A DNA stretch of 23,578 nucleotides from Acetobacter sp. Its GTDB lineage: Bacteria > Pseudomonadota > Alphaproteobacteria > RF32 > CAG-239. Positions 17,410 through 23,578 of the stretch are shown here, piece by piece (positions within the stretch are counted from its first letter, which is position 1; each line of letters begins with the position of its first letter). The DNA lies in contig JAMPED010000014.1 in assembly GCA_023665325.1 (NCBI GenBank), positions 19,112 to 42,689 on the forward strand. The letters run 5' to 3'. Under the pieces are notes generated by a model. The model worked only from the letters and a program-made list of their open reading frames with translations. It made no database searches and was not told the origin of the DNA. The translations under genes were made by a program, and so were the position numbers.

Positions 17410-17961
17410 TCACATAGGGTAGGCTCTGGCGAGTGTATTCCATATGAGATAAAGAATTGCACTGCCGCCGATGCCAATTACTATCCAAGTGGTAAGTTTA
17501 CGCAAGCTTTGGATAATAAGACTCCACCACTGCTCTACTAATTTGCTAACTATTTGGAGTTTGGGGTTGGCAAATGTAATTTGAGGGGTGGTCAGTATGA
17601 CATTTAATAAGACGTTCAGCCATTCAGCGGTGTAGGATAACACGATGAATGACAGGGCGCCGAGGAATGCCATAATAATCCCTTGGAGTTTAATGGGGAA
17701 AGCCCAGAAAATTGTGGGGATTGATTCCCACGGGATTAGTGTCGCAAGAGGCAACTCCTCGATGGCGACAACGAATTTTGTTGCGCTGTGGAGGATTTCT
17801 GGAATGTTTTCACAGAGTTCTGCTATCCAGACGAGGGATGCGAATAGACCTGCGAGGGCGATGAAAGCGATCCCGAGGGTTGCGAGTACGATGAGGGTGA
17901 TGGCTGTGAGTTCTACTGCCTTTTGTGTTGTTGCAAGTAGATTTGAGAATGATTTTCTCAT
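17410..17961 (-). CDS. Membrane protein with about three hydrophobic segments, function unknown
   Basis: This is a 183-aa hydrophobic protein that I do not recognise. The likely start is ATG 17961 (MRKSFSNLLATTQ). No clear ribosome site is visible, and a TTG 48 nt upstream would add a less typical N-terminus. Hydrophobic segments lie at about residues 18-47, 93-123 (possibly two) and 158-176. A short positively charged N-terminus precedes the first and a loop with PWESIP lies between the first and second. The coding strand is chosen because only this frame has membrane-helix periodicity and because the following terminator is T-rich on this strand. A TTGACA (complement of 17995-18000) upstream could be its -35, but the -10 is weak. 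Confidence 0.65.
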   Translation of the reverse strand: MRKSFSNLLATTQKAVELTAITLIVLATLGIAFIALAGLFASLVWIAELCENIPEILHSATKFVVAIEELPLATLIPWESIPTIFWAFPIKLQGIIMAFLGALSFIVLSYTAEWLNVLLNVILTTPQITFANPKLQIVSKLVEQWWSLIIQSLRKLTTWIVIGIGGSAILYLIWNTLARAYPM

Positions 17962-18208
17962 AATTAAAAATTTGATGTTAATAAATGTTGATTGTGTCAA
18001 GATAAGCAATTATGCATTAGTCTTTTTTATATCAAAACAGTTTATTGACCCAATTTGAAAACTTCAAATCGAAACAACAGTCCACCTTAATAATAACAAA
18101 TACTAATGCACAAAAGCTTACTTTAACAAATGTAGTATATCATATTTTTGAGAGTGTTGCAAGTATAATTGGTTGGGATGAAGGGAGAGAGTAATCAAAA
18201 AATTTCAC

Positions 18209-18236
18209 TTGCGTTTTTATGGGAGGGGATTATATT
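18209..18236 (+). promoter_or_regulatory. Possible deoB promoter
   Basis: TTGCGT (18209-18214) and TATATT (18231-18236) have a 16-bp spacer, 30 bp before the deoB start. The rest of the 305-bp divergent gap (17962-18266) is AT-rich with no gene or clear hairpin. Confidence 0.45.
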
Positions 18237-18266
18237 TGCGATATTGTTTTTTTATGGAGATTCGAG

Positions 18267-19454
18267 ATGGCTAAAGTCGTGATTTTGATGATGGATTCAT
18301 TTGGTGTGGGTGGAGCAAAAGATGCGGCAGCATTTGGTGATGAGGGCGCAAATACCTTTTTACACATTGCACAAAATTATGAGGGGCTTTGTTTGCCAAA
18401 TCTTGAGGTTTTGGGGCTTAAAAAAGCCGGTGTGTTGGCTTGTGGGGAGGAAGCACCGTTGAAACCGGTTGAGGCTTGTTTGAAGCTTCGAGGCGGGTAT
18501 GGTTGTATGGAGGAAATTAGTGCTGGAAAAGACACCATCTCGGGACATTGGGAGATGGCGGGGGTGCCAGTGCGGGAGGATTTTGGACATTTTCCGCTTG
18601 ACTATCCGAGTTTTCCGGCTGATATGGTGGAGCGGATTTGTAAGCGTGCGGGAATTGATGGCATTTTGGGGAATAAAGCGGCTTCTGGTACAGTGATTAT
18701 TCAGGAACTCGGTGAAGAGCATATTGCCACAGGTAAACCGATTTTTTATACCTCGGCAGATAGTAATTTGCAGATTGCAGCGCACGAGGAAAAATTTGGT
18801 TTAGAGCGTTTATATCAACTTTGTGAAATTGCATTTGAAGAGGTGAAACCGTATAATATTGGGCGGGTGATTGCGCGTCCGTTTGTCGGTGAAAAAGCTG
18901 GTGCGTTTGTGCGTACATCAAACCGGCACGATTATGCGGTTAGTCCGTTTGCGCCGACAGTGTTAGATAAAGCGAAAGCCGCGGGGCTTAAGGTGGTTGC
19001 GATTGGAAAAATCAGTGATATTTATGCAGGTTCTGGTGTTACCAAAAAGGTGAAAGCGAGCGGGCTTGAGGAACTTTGGGATGCAACATTAGCGGAGGTT
19101 AAGGCGCTACAGGGTGATGGGATTGTGTTTACAAACTTTGTTAACTTTGATATGGACTGGGGGCACAGGCGAGATGTGAAAGGATATGCTGAAGGGTTGA
19201 TGTATTTTGACCAGAGGCTTCCGGAGATTGCTGATGTTTTAGGTGAAGATGATGTTGTGTTTATTACTGCTGATCACGGTTGTGACCCAACGTATAAAGG
19301 GACGGACCATACACGGGAGTGTGTGCCGGTGTTGATGTTTGGTAAAGGAATGAGCGAACATTCGCTTGGTCGACGCAAGACATACGCAGATATTGCAGAA
19401 ACGATTGCTGTTAAGTTTGGGCTTGAGCCATTTGGTATTGGTGAGGTATTGTAA
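18267..19454 (+). CDS. deoB: Phosphopentomutase
   Basis: This enzyme interconverts (deoxy)ribose-1-phosphate and -5-phosphate in nucleoside catabolism and salvage. It belongs to the alkaline phosphatase superfamily and uses two metal ions. The protein is 395 aa (E. coli 407). Metal and phosphate sites are visible: D10 in [10 protein letters not shown]90 in [11 protein letters not shown], then [20 protein letters not shown] and [11 protein letters not shown]. The ATG at 18267 has GGAG at 18256-18259. An in-frame ATG at 18219 lacks one, would overlap the candidate promoter and adds a non-conserved tail. The stop overlaps the start of the amidase gene by one base (TAATG), so the two are translationally coupled. 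Confidence 0.96.
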   Translation: MAKVVILMMDSFGVGGAKDAAAFGDEGANTFLHIAQNYEGLCLPNLEVLGLKKAGVLACGEEAPLKPVEACLKLRGGYGCMEEISAGKDTISGHWEMAGVPVREDFGHFPLDYPSFPADMVERICKRAGIDGILGNKAASGTVIIQELGEEHIATGKPIFYTSADSNLQIAAHEEKFGLERLYQLCEIAFEEVKPYNIGRVIARPFVGEKAGAFVRTSNRHDYAVSPFAPTVLDKAKAAGLKVVAIGKISDIYAGSGVTKKVKASGLEELWDATLAEVKALQGDGIVFTNFVNFDMDWGHRRDVKGYAEGLMYFDQRLPEIADVLGEDDVVFITADHGCDPTYKGTDHTRECVPVLMFGKGMSEHSLGRRKTYADIAETIAVKFGLEPFGIGEVL

Positions 19455-20230
19455 TGCGGGATTTGTTGTTGCCTTATTATAACGAACGACGAAAAGATTA
19501 TATTGATACGTTGGTGATTCACGCAGCAGCACAGCACACCGTGAGCGATTTGGTGGGGGTGCTTGCTAATCGTGAACTTTCGGCACACTATGTGATTGGT
19601 GTGGATGGGGATGTGGTACGATTGGTACCAGATGAATATCGGGCTTGGCACGCTGGTGCTGGTGAATGGAATGGTGAGAGGCAAGATATTAACAGTAATT
19701 CTATTGGTATTGAACTTTGCAACGGGCTTTTTGGCGAGATGGCATATGCGCCTAAACAGATAGAAGCGCTGACGGAGCTTTGTTTACATTTGATTGATAA
19801 ATATGATTTTCAGTCCACACAAATTATTGGACATTCGGATATGGCACCGACGCGTAAGATTGACCCTGGGTCTAAACTTCCTTGGGCGCAATTAGCTAAG
19901 GACGGTGTTGGATTATGGTATGATATGGCGGATGCGAAAAAGGTGCGGACGACTGATGTGCGGAAATTACTTTCATCTATTGGTTATGGGGTTGAAAATC
20001 AGGAGGCTTCCGAGTGGGCGTTTTTGCGACGTTTTAATCCGGAGTTGTATTTTGCGTTGGGAGGTAAAAAAGGGGCGAACTCTGCTTCAATTAACGGTGC
20101 GGCATTAAAAGATAATATCGAATTTGTGCGTACACTTCAAGCGGTAAGTGCGGCGTTTGCTATTTCTCGCGGGGAGGGGAAAATGATGTTGCCTGTTAAA
20201 GAGATTGCAAATCTTGGGCGTTCGTTTTGA
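19454..20230 (+). CDS. N-acetylmuramoyl-L-alanine amidase, AmpD/AmiD type
   Basis: This zinc amidase of the Amidase_2 family cleaves the MurNAc-L-Ala bond of (anhydro)muropeptides. The protein is 258 aa. Residues matching AmpD are H23 (VIHAAAQ), E87 (SIGIEL), H127 (IGHSDMAP), K135 and D137 (RKIDPG). The H-to-K-to-D spacing (8 and 2) equals that of AmpD H154/K162/D164. No signal peptide or lipobox is visible, which favours a cytoplasmic recycling role over the periplasmic AmiD role, although the C-terminal extension of about 100 residues resembles AmiD-like lengths more than AmpD. That extension (about residues 160-258) may be a peptidoglycan-binding or unknown domain. It is coupled to deoB by a TAATG overlap. 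Confidence 0.9.
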   Translation: MRDLLLPYYNERRKDYIDTLVIHAAAQHTVSDLVGVLANRELSAHYVIGVDGDVVRLVPDEYRAWHAGAGEWNGERQDINSNSIGIELCNGLFGEMAYAPKQIEALTELCLHLIDKYDFQSTQIIGHSDMAPTRKIDPGSKLPWAQLAKDGVGLWYDMADAKKVRTTDVRKLLSSIGYGVENQEASEWAFLRRFNPELYFALGGKKGANSASINGAALKDNIEFVRTLQAVSAAFAISRGEGKMMLPVKEIANLGRSF

Positions 20231-20232
20231 GG

Positions 20233-20261
20233 TTGACACTCCTAAAAAAAAGATGTATACT
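20233..20261 (+). promoter_or_regulatory. Near-consensus sigma-70 promoter
   Basis: TTGACA (20233-20238), a 17-bp spacer and TATACT (20256-20261) begin 3 nt after the amidase stop. Predicted initiation near 20268 leaves a leader of about 26 nt to the next ATG. It is the best sigma-70 match in the window. Confidence 0.8.
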
Positions 20262-20293
20262 TTTTTTATATTTATCTTTTGGAGGATATGATT

Positions 20294-20893
20294 ATGGCTG
20301 TTACTGTTGAGTTTGCATCGGATCACGAGTTTGTTTGTGAGATGTCGGATAAAGAAAAGGCGTTAGTGGATATGATTAAACAAGCTAATGCTGCTGGAAA
20401 AACTAGCTTTTCAAGTGATGAGCTTTCTAAAGAAGATGTGCTGATGCTCAGAGAATTGATGGTTAAGGATGTAAAAGCTTTTTCAGATGCCTCAAAAGAA
20501 AGTTTTAGCCAGTTTACACAAAATGCGCGTGCTGGTGTGGGTGCTGTTCGACGCGAAGGGATGACTAGTATAGAAGAAATGCGTCGTAAGGCGACTAAAA
20601 CGCGCGAAGATGCAGAGGCTCGTATAAATGCGGCGCGTGCTGGCGGAAAGCAGGGAATTTCAGATTTTATCAATGCTGGTTTTAGCGATAAAAAAGAAAC
20701 GAAGGCTGTGATGCATCAGCAACGTGTAGAACACGATACGACTTTGAAAGTTCAAATGGATACGCTTTCGATGAATTCTGAACCGGTGTATATGGCACAG
20801 CCAGCAGAAAAGAGCCCATTAGAGCAGGGAGAAGGTAAACCAAAAGTTCAGCCTAGTGTGGCAATGATGCAACAACGCAGTGGCGGACGCTAA
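20294..20893 (+). CDS. Charged helical protein of unknown function
   Basis: This is a 199-aa protein that I do not recognise. The ATG at 20294 is chosen because GGAGG (20281-20285) lies 8 nt upstream; the ATG at 20288 would be only 2 nt away. Residues of about 15-130 are rich in K, E, A and M, with long predicted helices and coiled-coil-like stretches (for example EEMRRKATKTREDAEARINA). The last 50 residues are P/Q/S-rich and probably disordered, ending QQRSGGR. There is no signal peptide or membrane segment. It has its own near-consensus promoter and a strong terminator, so it is a single-gene unit probably transcribed well. Confidence 0.75.
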   Translation: MAVTVEFASDHEFVCEMSDKEKALVDMIKQANAAGKTSFSSDELSKEDVLMLRELMVKDVKAFSDASKESFSQFTQNARAGVGAVRREGMTSIEEMRRKATKTREDAEARINAARAGGKQGISDFINAGFSDKKETKAVMHQQRVEHDTTLKVQMDTLSMNSEPVYMAQPAEKSPLEQGEGKPKVQPSVAMMQQRSGGR

Positions 20894-20911
20894 ATTGTTT
20901 GGTTTATGATG

Positions 20912-20947
20912 AAAAAAAAGAAACCGGCTCTTTCGAACCGGTTTTTT
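20912..20947. terminator. Bidirectional terminator between convergent genes
   Basis: AAACCGG / CCGGTTT (20921-20927 with 20938-20944, 10-nt loop) has a T-run on the plus side (20942-20947) and an A-run (20912-20919) that serves as the T-run for minus-strand proS. Confidence 0.85.
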
Positions 20948-20949
20948 AT

Positions 20950-22215
20950 TTATTTGCATTCAGCAATCAATTTATCTAGTGCTTGCTCAAAACCCGTGAT
21001 AGGGAGCTCAGCGGCTAAATGTTGATAATCTGGATGGCGATATTTTACTTCAATGACGCCTTTTTCAAGGTTTTTCGGAGAAACTATCAGCCGTATTGGA
21101 GCACCTAATAGGTCAGCATCAGCAAATTTTTCTCCAGCACGTAAATCACGATTATCCAAGATAACATCAATCTTTTTATTATTTAGATAATCGTGAATGG
21201 TGGTTCCGAGTTTGTCACTCTCTCCGGTTTTATCAGCCATTGTGACGATGTGAACTTTGTATGGTGCAATTTCCATATTCCAAATTGGTCCGTTATCATC
21301 CGCACTTTCTTCAATAACCGATGCCATTGCGCGGCCAACACCTATACCATAGCATCCCATAATTGGATTTTTTTTGGAGCCATCAGCGGCGGTGTATTCT
21401 AAGTGCATAGATTTAGAATATTTATCACCAAGTTGGAAAATATTACCAATTTCAATACCACGGTGTTCTTCTAAGGGTTTGCCGCAGACTGGGCAAATTT
21501 TGCTATCTGCCATTGTTTCTTTATTGGCACGGAAACCGCAAGGGCAAATATATACCGTATCTTCACCAATTGGATTTAAGAGCATAAATTCGTGTGAGAT
21601 GCTGCCGCCCATATCGCCATTGTCAGATTTAACGTCAACTACGTTTTTCATTCCGATACGTTTGAAAATTCGGTAATATGCTTGCAAGCATTCAGCATAA
21701 AACTTTTCTAAATCTTCTTGGGTGAGGTGGAAGGAATAAGCATCTTTCATCCGAAACTCACGCGTACGTACTAAACCTGCGCGGGAGCGTAATTCGTCAC
21801 GGAATTTCGTTTGAATTTGGTAAACCATAAAAGGCATTTGCTTGTAGCTATCCATAACGCTTTTTACAAAATCAACCACAACTTCTTCGTGGGTTGGGTT
21901 TAAGACATAATCTGCCCCACTGCGCCCTTTGAACTTTGCGAGCACGTCTACTTTATCATAACGTCCGCTTTCTTTCCAGATATCAGCACCAGAAACCACC
22001 GGCATCAAAATTTCTTGTCCGCCTAAGGCATCCATTTCCTCGCGGATAATCTGTTCGATATTACGGCAGACTTTGTGCCCAGTGGGGGAAAGGGTGTAGC
22101 CCCCTTGAAAAGTCTGGTGAATATAACCGCCTTTAACGCAAAGTTTGTGACCTTTGGTGGAGGCATCGGCAACAGTGCCGAACTTTCTTTTTACACATAA
22201 GCTAGATATCAGCAT
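20950..22215 (-). CDS. proS: Prolyl-tRNA synthetase, short form without the INS editing domain
   Basis: This class II synthetase charges tRNA-Pro. The protein is 421 aa, compared with 572 in E. coli. Motif 2 (TKFRDELRSRAGLVRTREFR, starting near residue 136) and motif 3 (MGCYGIGVGRAMASVIE, 286-302) are intact, and the C-terminal anticodon-binding domain follows (ILDNRDLRAGEKFADADLLG). Between motifs 2 and 3, the roughly 180-residue INS editing domain of E. coli-type enzymes is replaced by a short segment with a Cys4 cluster (C224, C226, C241, C244) that looks like a small zinc ribbon. The ATG at 22215 has GGAG (complement of 22222-22225) 6 nt upstream; a TTG four codons earlier is unlikely. 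The gene ends at a terminator shared with the convergent gene. Confidence 0.94.
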   Translation of the reverse strand: MLISSLCVKRKFGTVADASTKGHKLCVKGGYIHQTFQGGYTLSPTGHKVCRNIEQIIREEMDALGGQEILMPVVSGADIWKESGRYDKVDVLAKFKGRSGADYVLNPTHEEVVVDFVKSVMDSYKQMPFMVYQIQTKFRDELRSRAGLVRTREFRMKDAYSFHLTQEDLEKFYAECLQAYYRIFKRIGMKNVVDVKSDNGDMGGSISHEFMLLNPIGEDTVYICPCGFRANKETMADSKICPVCGKPLEEHRGIEIGNIFQLGDKYSKSMHLEYTAADGSKKNPIMGCYGIGVGRAMASVIEESADDNGPIWNMEIAPYKVHIVTMADKTGESDKLGTTIHDYLNNKKIDVILDNRDLRAGEKFADADLLGAPIRLIVSPKNLEKGVIEVKYRHPDYQHLAAELPITGFEQALDKLIAECK

Positions 22216-22327
22216 AACGTTCTCCAATTTTAAAATACAATTTTCCCTATACGCTACACTATTTTATTTTAAAACACAAGGCTAAAAATATTATTAACTG
22301 TTTTTACGAGATGACGGTGGCAGCGGT

Positions 22328-22362
22328 GGTGGCAGCGCCACCTGCAACGGTGCCAGCGGCAC
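22328..22362 (+). repeat. Element C, two adjacent hairpins
   Basis: GGTGGC-AGC-GCCACC (22328-22342) is followed by a second hairpin GTGCC-AGC-GGCAC (22350-22362). The loop AGC is kept and the stem is changed on both sides. It is followed by GCTGTGGTGTGGAGTGGGAG and then element A, the usual C-A order. Confidence 0.8.
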
Positions 22363-22395
22363 GGGAAACGAAGGGGCTGTGGTGTGGAGTGGGAG

Positions 22396-22427
22396 ATCCC
22401 TTGACGGCTGTTTCACAGCCGAGGGAT
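22396..22427 (+). repeat. Element A, copy 5
   Basis: The outer stem is ATCCCT / AGGGAT and the inner stem is GGCTG-TTTCA-CAGCC. The preceding gap (22216-22327) holds the proS leader and AT-rich sequence with no gene. Confidence 0.9.
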
Positions 22428-22438
22428 GACACAGAGAA

Positions 22439-22514
22439 GAGAGTATGGATTTGTTTCTTTTAATATGTCATCGCTCTGAGCGTAGCGAAGTCAAGCGATC
22501 TGGTGAGAGTATGG
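22439..22514 (+). repeat. Element B, copy 4 (complete)
   Basis: The linker GAGTATGGATTTGTTTC..AATATG is followed by ATCGCT, CTGAGCGTAGCGAAGTCA and AGCGAT, then CTGGTGAGAGTATGG. It matches copy 1 with a few changes. Confidence 0.85.
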
Positions 22515-22528
22515 GTGGCGGCGCCACC
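22514..22528 (+). repeat. Element C hairpin
   Basis: GGTGGC-GGC-GCCACC joins directly to the end of element B and is followed by TGCAACGATTAGG and then element A. Confidence 0.75.
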
Positions 22529-22562
22529 TGCAACGATTAGGGGAGCGGTGTGGGGCGAGGAG

Positions 22563-22606
22563 ATCCCTTGACTCAGGGTGCCGGAGTAGGGCACCCTGAG
22601 AGGGAT
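22563..22606 (+). repeat. Element A, copy 6
   Basis: The outer stem is ATCCCT / AGGGAT. The inner stem is CTCAGGGTGC (22572-22581) with GCACCCTGAG (22591-22600), 10 bp and a 9-nt loop. Confidence 0.9.
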
Positions 22607-22619
22607 GACAGGGGAAAGA

Positions 22620-22689
22620 GAGTATGGATTTGTTTCTTTTAATATGTCATCGCTCTGAACGAAGTGAAGTCAAGCGATCTCGTGAGAGT
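22620..22689 (+). repeat. Element B, copy 5
   Basis: This is a complete copy: the GAGTATGGATTTGTTTC linker, ATCGCT, CTGAACGAAGTGAAGTCA, AGCGAT and CTCGTGAGAGTAT. A short open frame here merely translates the repeat. Confidence 0.85.
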
Positions 22690-22719
22690 ATAGTAAGGTG
22701 TGCTTTGCACCGGTCTGTG

Positions 22720-22762
22720 GATTGCCACGCGCTTATGCCTTACGGCGGCGCTCGCTATGACG
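22720..22762 (-). repeat. Element D, copy 3 (diverged)
   Basis: On the minus strand it reads GTCATAGCGAGCGCCG, then a middle, then GCGTGGCAATCC. It has the same ends as copies 1 and 2, with several changes. Confidence 0.65.
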
Positions 22763-22781
22763 GTGCGCTTGGAGCGAGGAG

Positions 22782-22825
22782 ATCCCTTGACTCAGGGTGC
22801 CGGAGCAGGGCACCCTGAGAGGGAT
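22782..22825 (+). repeat. Element A, copy 7, just upstream of leader RNA copy 2
   Basis: It has the same CTCAGGGTGC / GCACCCTGAG inner stem as copy 6. It lies 37 bp before the leader promoter, as the third A of the 16.4-kb block lies 37 bp before leader copy 1. Confidence 0.9.
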
Positions 22826-22862
22826 GACAGGTAGGGGAGAGAGGGATGATGGAAAAATTAAC

Positions 22863-22890
22863 TTTACTTTTATGAATTTTGTTTTATAGT
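22863..22890 (+). promoter_or_regulatory. Promoter of leader RNA copy 2
   Basis: TTTACT (22863-22868), a 16-bp spacer and TATAGT (22885-22890) are identical hexamers and spacing to copy 1. Confidence 0.65.
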
Positions 22891-22896
22891 ATGCGG

Positions 22897-23051
22897 GTCG
22901 GCAGAGATGTCGATAGGGCTGTCACAAGCTCTCATAACTGTATTCCTTGCTTAGTCAGGGAGCTTATGGCTATATATTGAAGGCTATAAGAGTCATTAGT
23001 TATGTGATTTGTGAACTCCCTGGCGCTGGATTTTCTAGCGTCAGTTTTTTT
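22897..23051 (+). ncRNA. Structured leader RNA, copy 2
   Basis: The leader is about 155 nt with the same order of helices as 16826-16982: TCGGCA-GAGA-TGTCGA (22898-22913); AGGGCT / AGCTCT (22915-22932); P1 GTCAGGGAG / CTCCCTGGC (22954-22962 with 23016-23024); CTTATGGC / GCTATAAG (22963-22970 with 22983-22990, same 12-nt loop); then the terminator. Differences from copy 1 fall mostly in loops or are pair-preserving. By eye the two copies are roughly 80% identical from the promoter to the terminator. Confidence 0.75.
23020..23051 (+). terminator. Terminator of leader RNA copy 2, overlapping helix P1
   Basis: CTGGCGCT / AGCGTCAG (23020-23027 with 23037-23044, one G-T pair) is followed by seven T. 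Compared with copy 1, two pairs are changed on both sides (A-T to G-C, C-G to T-A) and one A-T becomes G-T. CTGGC is shared with the P1 3' strand. Confidence 0.8.
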
Positions 23052-23075
23052 AACATTAAACAGGAGTTTAAAATT

Positions 23076-23363
23076 ATGACATTTACTTTTACATTAGAAG
23101 AAATTAACCATCGTCATCAACGTATGAAGACGATGCGCAAAAAGTTTAAGACTAAAATTGCGGCGGCGCTGCTGCAAGAACGTATCTCTCGTAAGCTAAA
23201 GCTAGAGGAAGTAAGTACGGCGATAAAGGTTCTTCCGGAACGAATTGAGTCACACGAGCTTGGTATAGGGAAGATGCGTTGGGAAGTTATCGGGATGCTG
23301 CTCAAGTATTACGGGAAGACGTTTGAGATTACGTTGAAGGATATGCCGCCACAGGAGAAGTGA
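23076..23363 (+). CDS. Small HTH-like protein, paralogue of the one at 17009
   Basis: This is a 95-aa basic protein, probably DNA-binding. The ATG at 23076 has AGGAG (23062-23066) 9 nt upstream. The longer open frame reaching back to 22947 would translate the leader RNA and is rejected. A charged N-terminus (RMKTMRKKFKTK) precedes ALLQERISRKLKLEEVSTA and then ELGIGKMRWEVIGMLLKYYG, aligning without gaps to the 17009 protein (about 20 of 62 identical). The family is XRE-like by pattern but the recognition helix is poorly conserved, so targets may differ. Element A copy 8 starts 4 nt after the stop codon. Confidence 0.75.
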   Translation: MTFTFTLEEINHRHQRMKTMRKKFKTKIAAALLQERISRKLKLEEVSTAIKVLPERIESHELGIGKMRWEVIGMLLKYYGKTFEITLKDMPPQEK

Positions 23364-23367
23364 TGAG

Positions 23368-23411
23368 ATCCCTTGACTCAGGGTGCCGGAGTAGGGCACC
23401 CTGAGAGGGAT
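23368..23411 (+). repeat. Element A, copy 8
   Basis: ATCCCT / AGGGAT encloses CTCAGGGTGC / GCACCCTGAG, immediately after the HTH-like gene. It is followed by a degenerate element C (CTGCGCCACGGGCAACG, about 23428-23444) and not by element B. Confidence 0.9.
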
Positions 23412-23469
23412 GACGGGTATGGAGTGACTGCGCCACGGGCAACGATGGGGCTGTGGTGTGAAGTGGGAG

Positions 23470-23502
23470 ATCCCTTGACGGCTTGCAAGCAAGCCGAGGG
23501 AT
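23470..23502 (+). repeat. Element A, copy 9
   Basis: ATCCCT / AGGGAT encloses GGCTTGC-AA-GCAAGCC, 102 bp after copy 8. Confidence 0.9.
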
Positions 23503-23514
23503 GACGGAGAAGAG

Positions 23515-23578
23515 CGAGTATGATTTTGTTTCTTTTAATATGTCATCGCTCTGAGCGTAGCGAAGTCAAGCGATCTCG
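23515..23578 (+). repeat. Element B, copy 6, cut by window end
   Basis: The linker GAGTATGATTTTGTTTC, AATATG, ATCGCT and AGCGAT are all present, and the copy runs off the window at CTCG. Confidence 0.85.

Noticed and set aside
17645..18058. 137-codon plus-strand frame opposite the membrane protein
   Set aside because: The minus-strand frame has clear hydrophobic helices and a well-placed terminator. The plus frame looks like its shadow.
20918..20947. tRNA fragment suggested by TTCGAACC
   Set aside because: The bases form the loop and arm of a terminator hairpin. There is no cloverleaf.
22624..22818. 64-codon open frame rich in Arg and Ser
   Set aside because: It is the translation of elements B, D and A (the RSERSEVKRS type of peptide). 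No ribosome site.
22947..23075. N-terminal extension of the second HTH-like gene (43 extra codons)
   Set aside because: It would translate helix P1 and the terminator of the leader RNA. The ATG at 23076 has a good ribosome site with the same spacing as the paralogue.

Overview
The window reads as chromosomal DNA of an AT-rich alphaproteobacterium. The supporting signs are an alphaproteobacterial-looking rpoB-rpoC pair, an rnc-era pair, T/A-ending codon preference, ordinary use of UGA as stop, and dispersed palindromic repeats of the kind seen in Rickettsiales and uncultured host-associated Alphaproteobacteria. An uncultured gut or host-associated lineage is my inference; no rRNA or tRNA gene is present to settle it.

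Layout. 1-7778 holds the rpoB (5' truncated by the window edge) and rpoC core RNA polymerase genes, closed by three tandem intrinsic terminators on a 100-bp repeat (7801-8046). 8192-10636 encodes a large MscS-family channel. 10889-13294 encodes a class A penicillin-binding protein (PBP1A type). After a small repeat cluster, a minus-strand gene (13500-14489) encodes a protein of about ten 20-22-residue LRR-like repeats with a regular cysteine ladder. rnc (RNase III) and era (GTPase) overlap by 8 nt and end in a terminator of the same family as those after rpoC. 16351-16754 is a repeat block that leads into a promoter, a structured leader RNA and a small HTH-like gene (17009-17329). A minus-strand three-helix membrane protein follows, then deoB translationally coupled to an AmpD-like amidase, then an unknown 199-aa gene with its own near-consensus promoter, and minus-strand proS. 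The last 1.3 kb holds more repeats and a second copy of the leader RNA in front of a divergent paralogue of the HTH-like gene.

The most unusual content is non-coding. (1) Two leader RNAs of about 155 nt (16826-16982 and 22897-23051) share the same promoter, a GAGA-capped hairpin, a second hairpin, a closing helix P1 and a terminator. Base changes between the copies preserve pairing, and the 3' strand of P1 overlaps the 5' strand of the terminator, which is the architecture of a transcription attenuator or riboswitch. They precede paralogous genes whose proteins are only about one-third identical, so the RNA is better conserved than the proteins. I do not recognise the RNA as a known class. 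(2) A modular repeat vocabulary is combined in different orders in the gaps between genes: element A (ATCCCT...AGGGAT with a variable but always self-complementary inner stem, nine copies), element B (six copies), element C (a small hairpin with compensatory variants), element D (three copies) and a shared terminator module.
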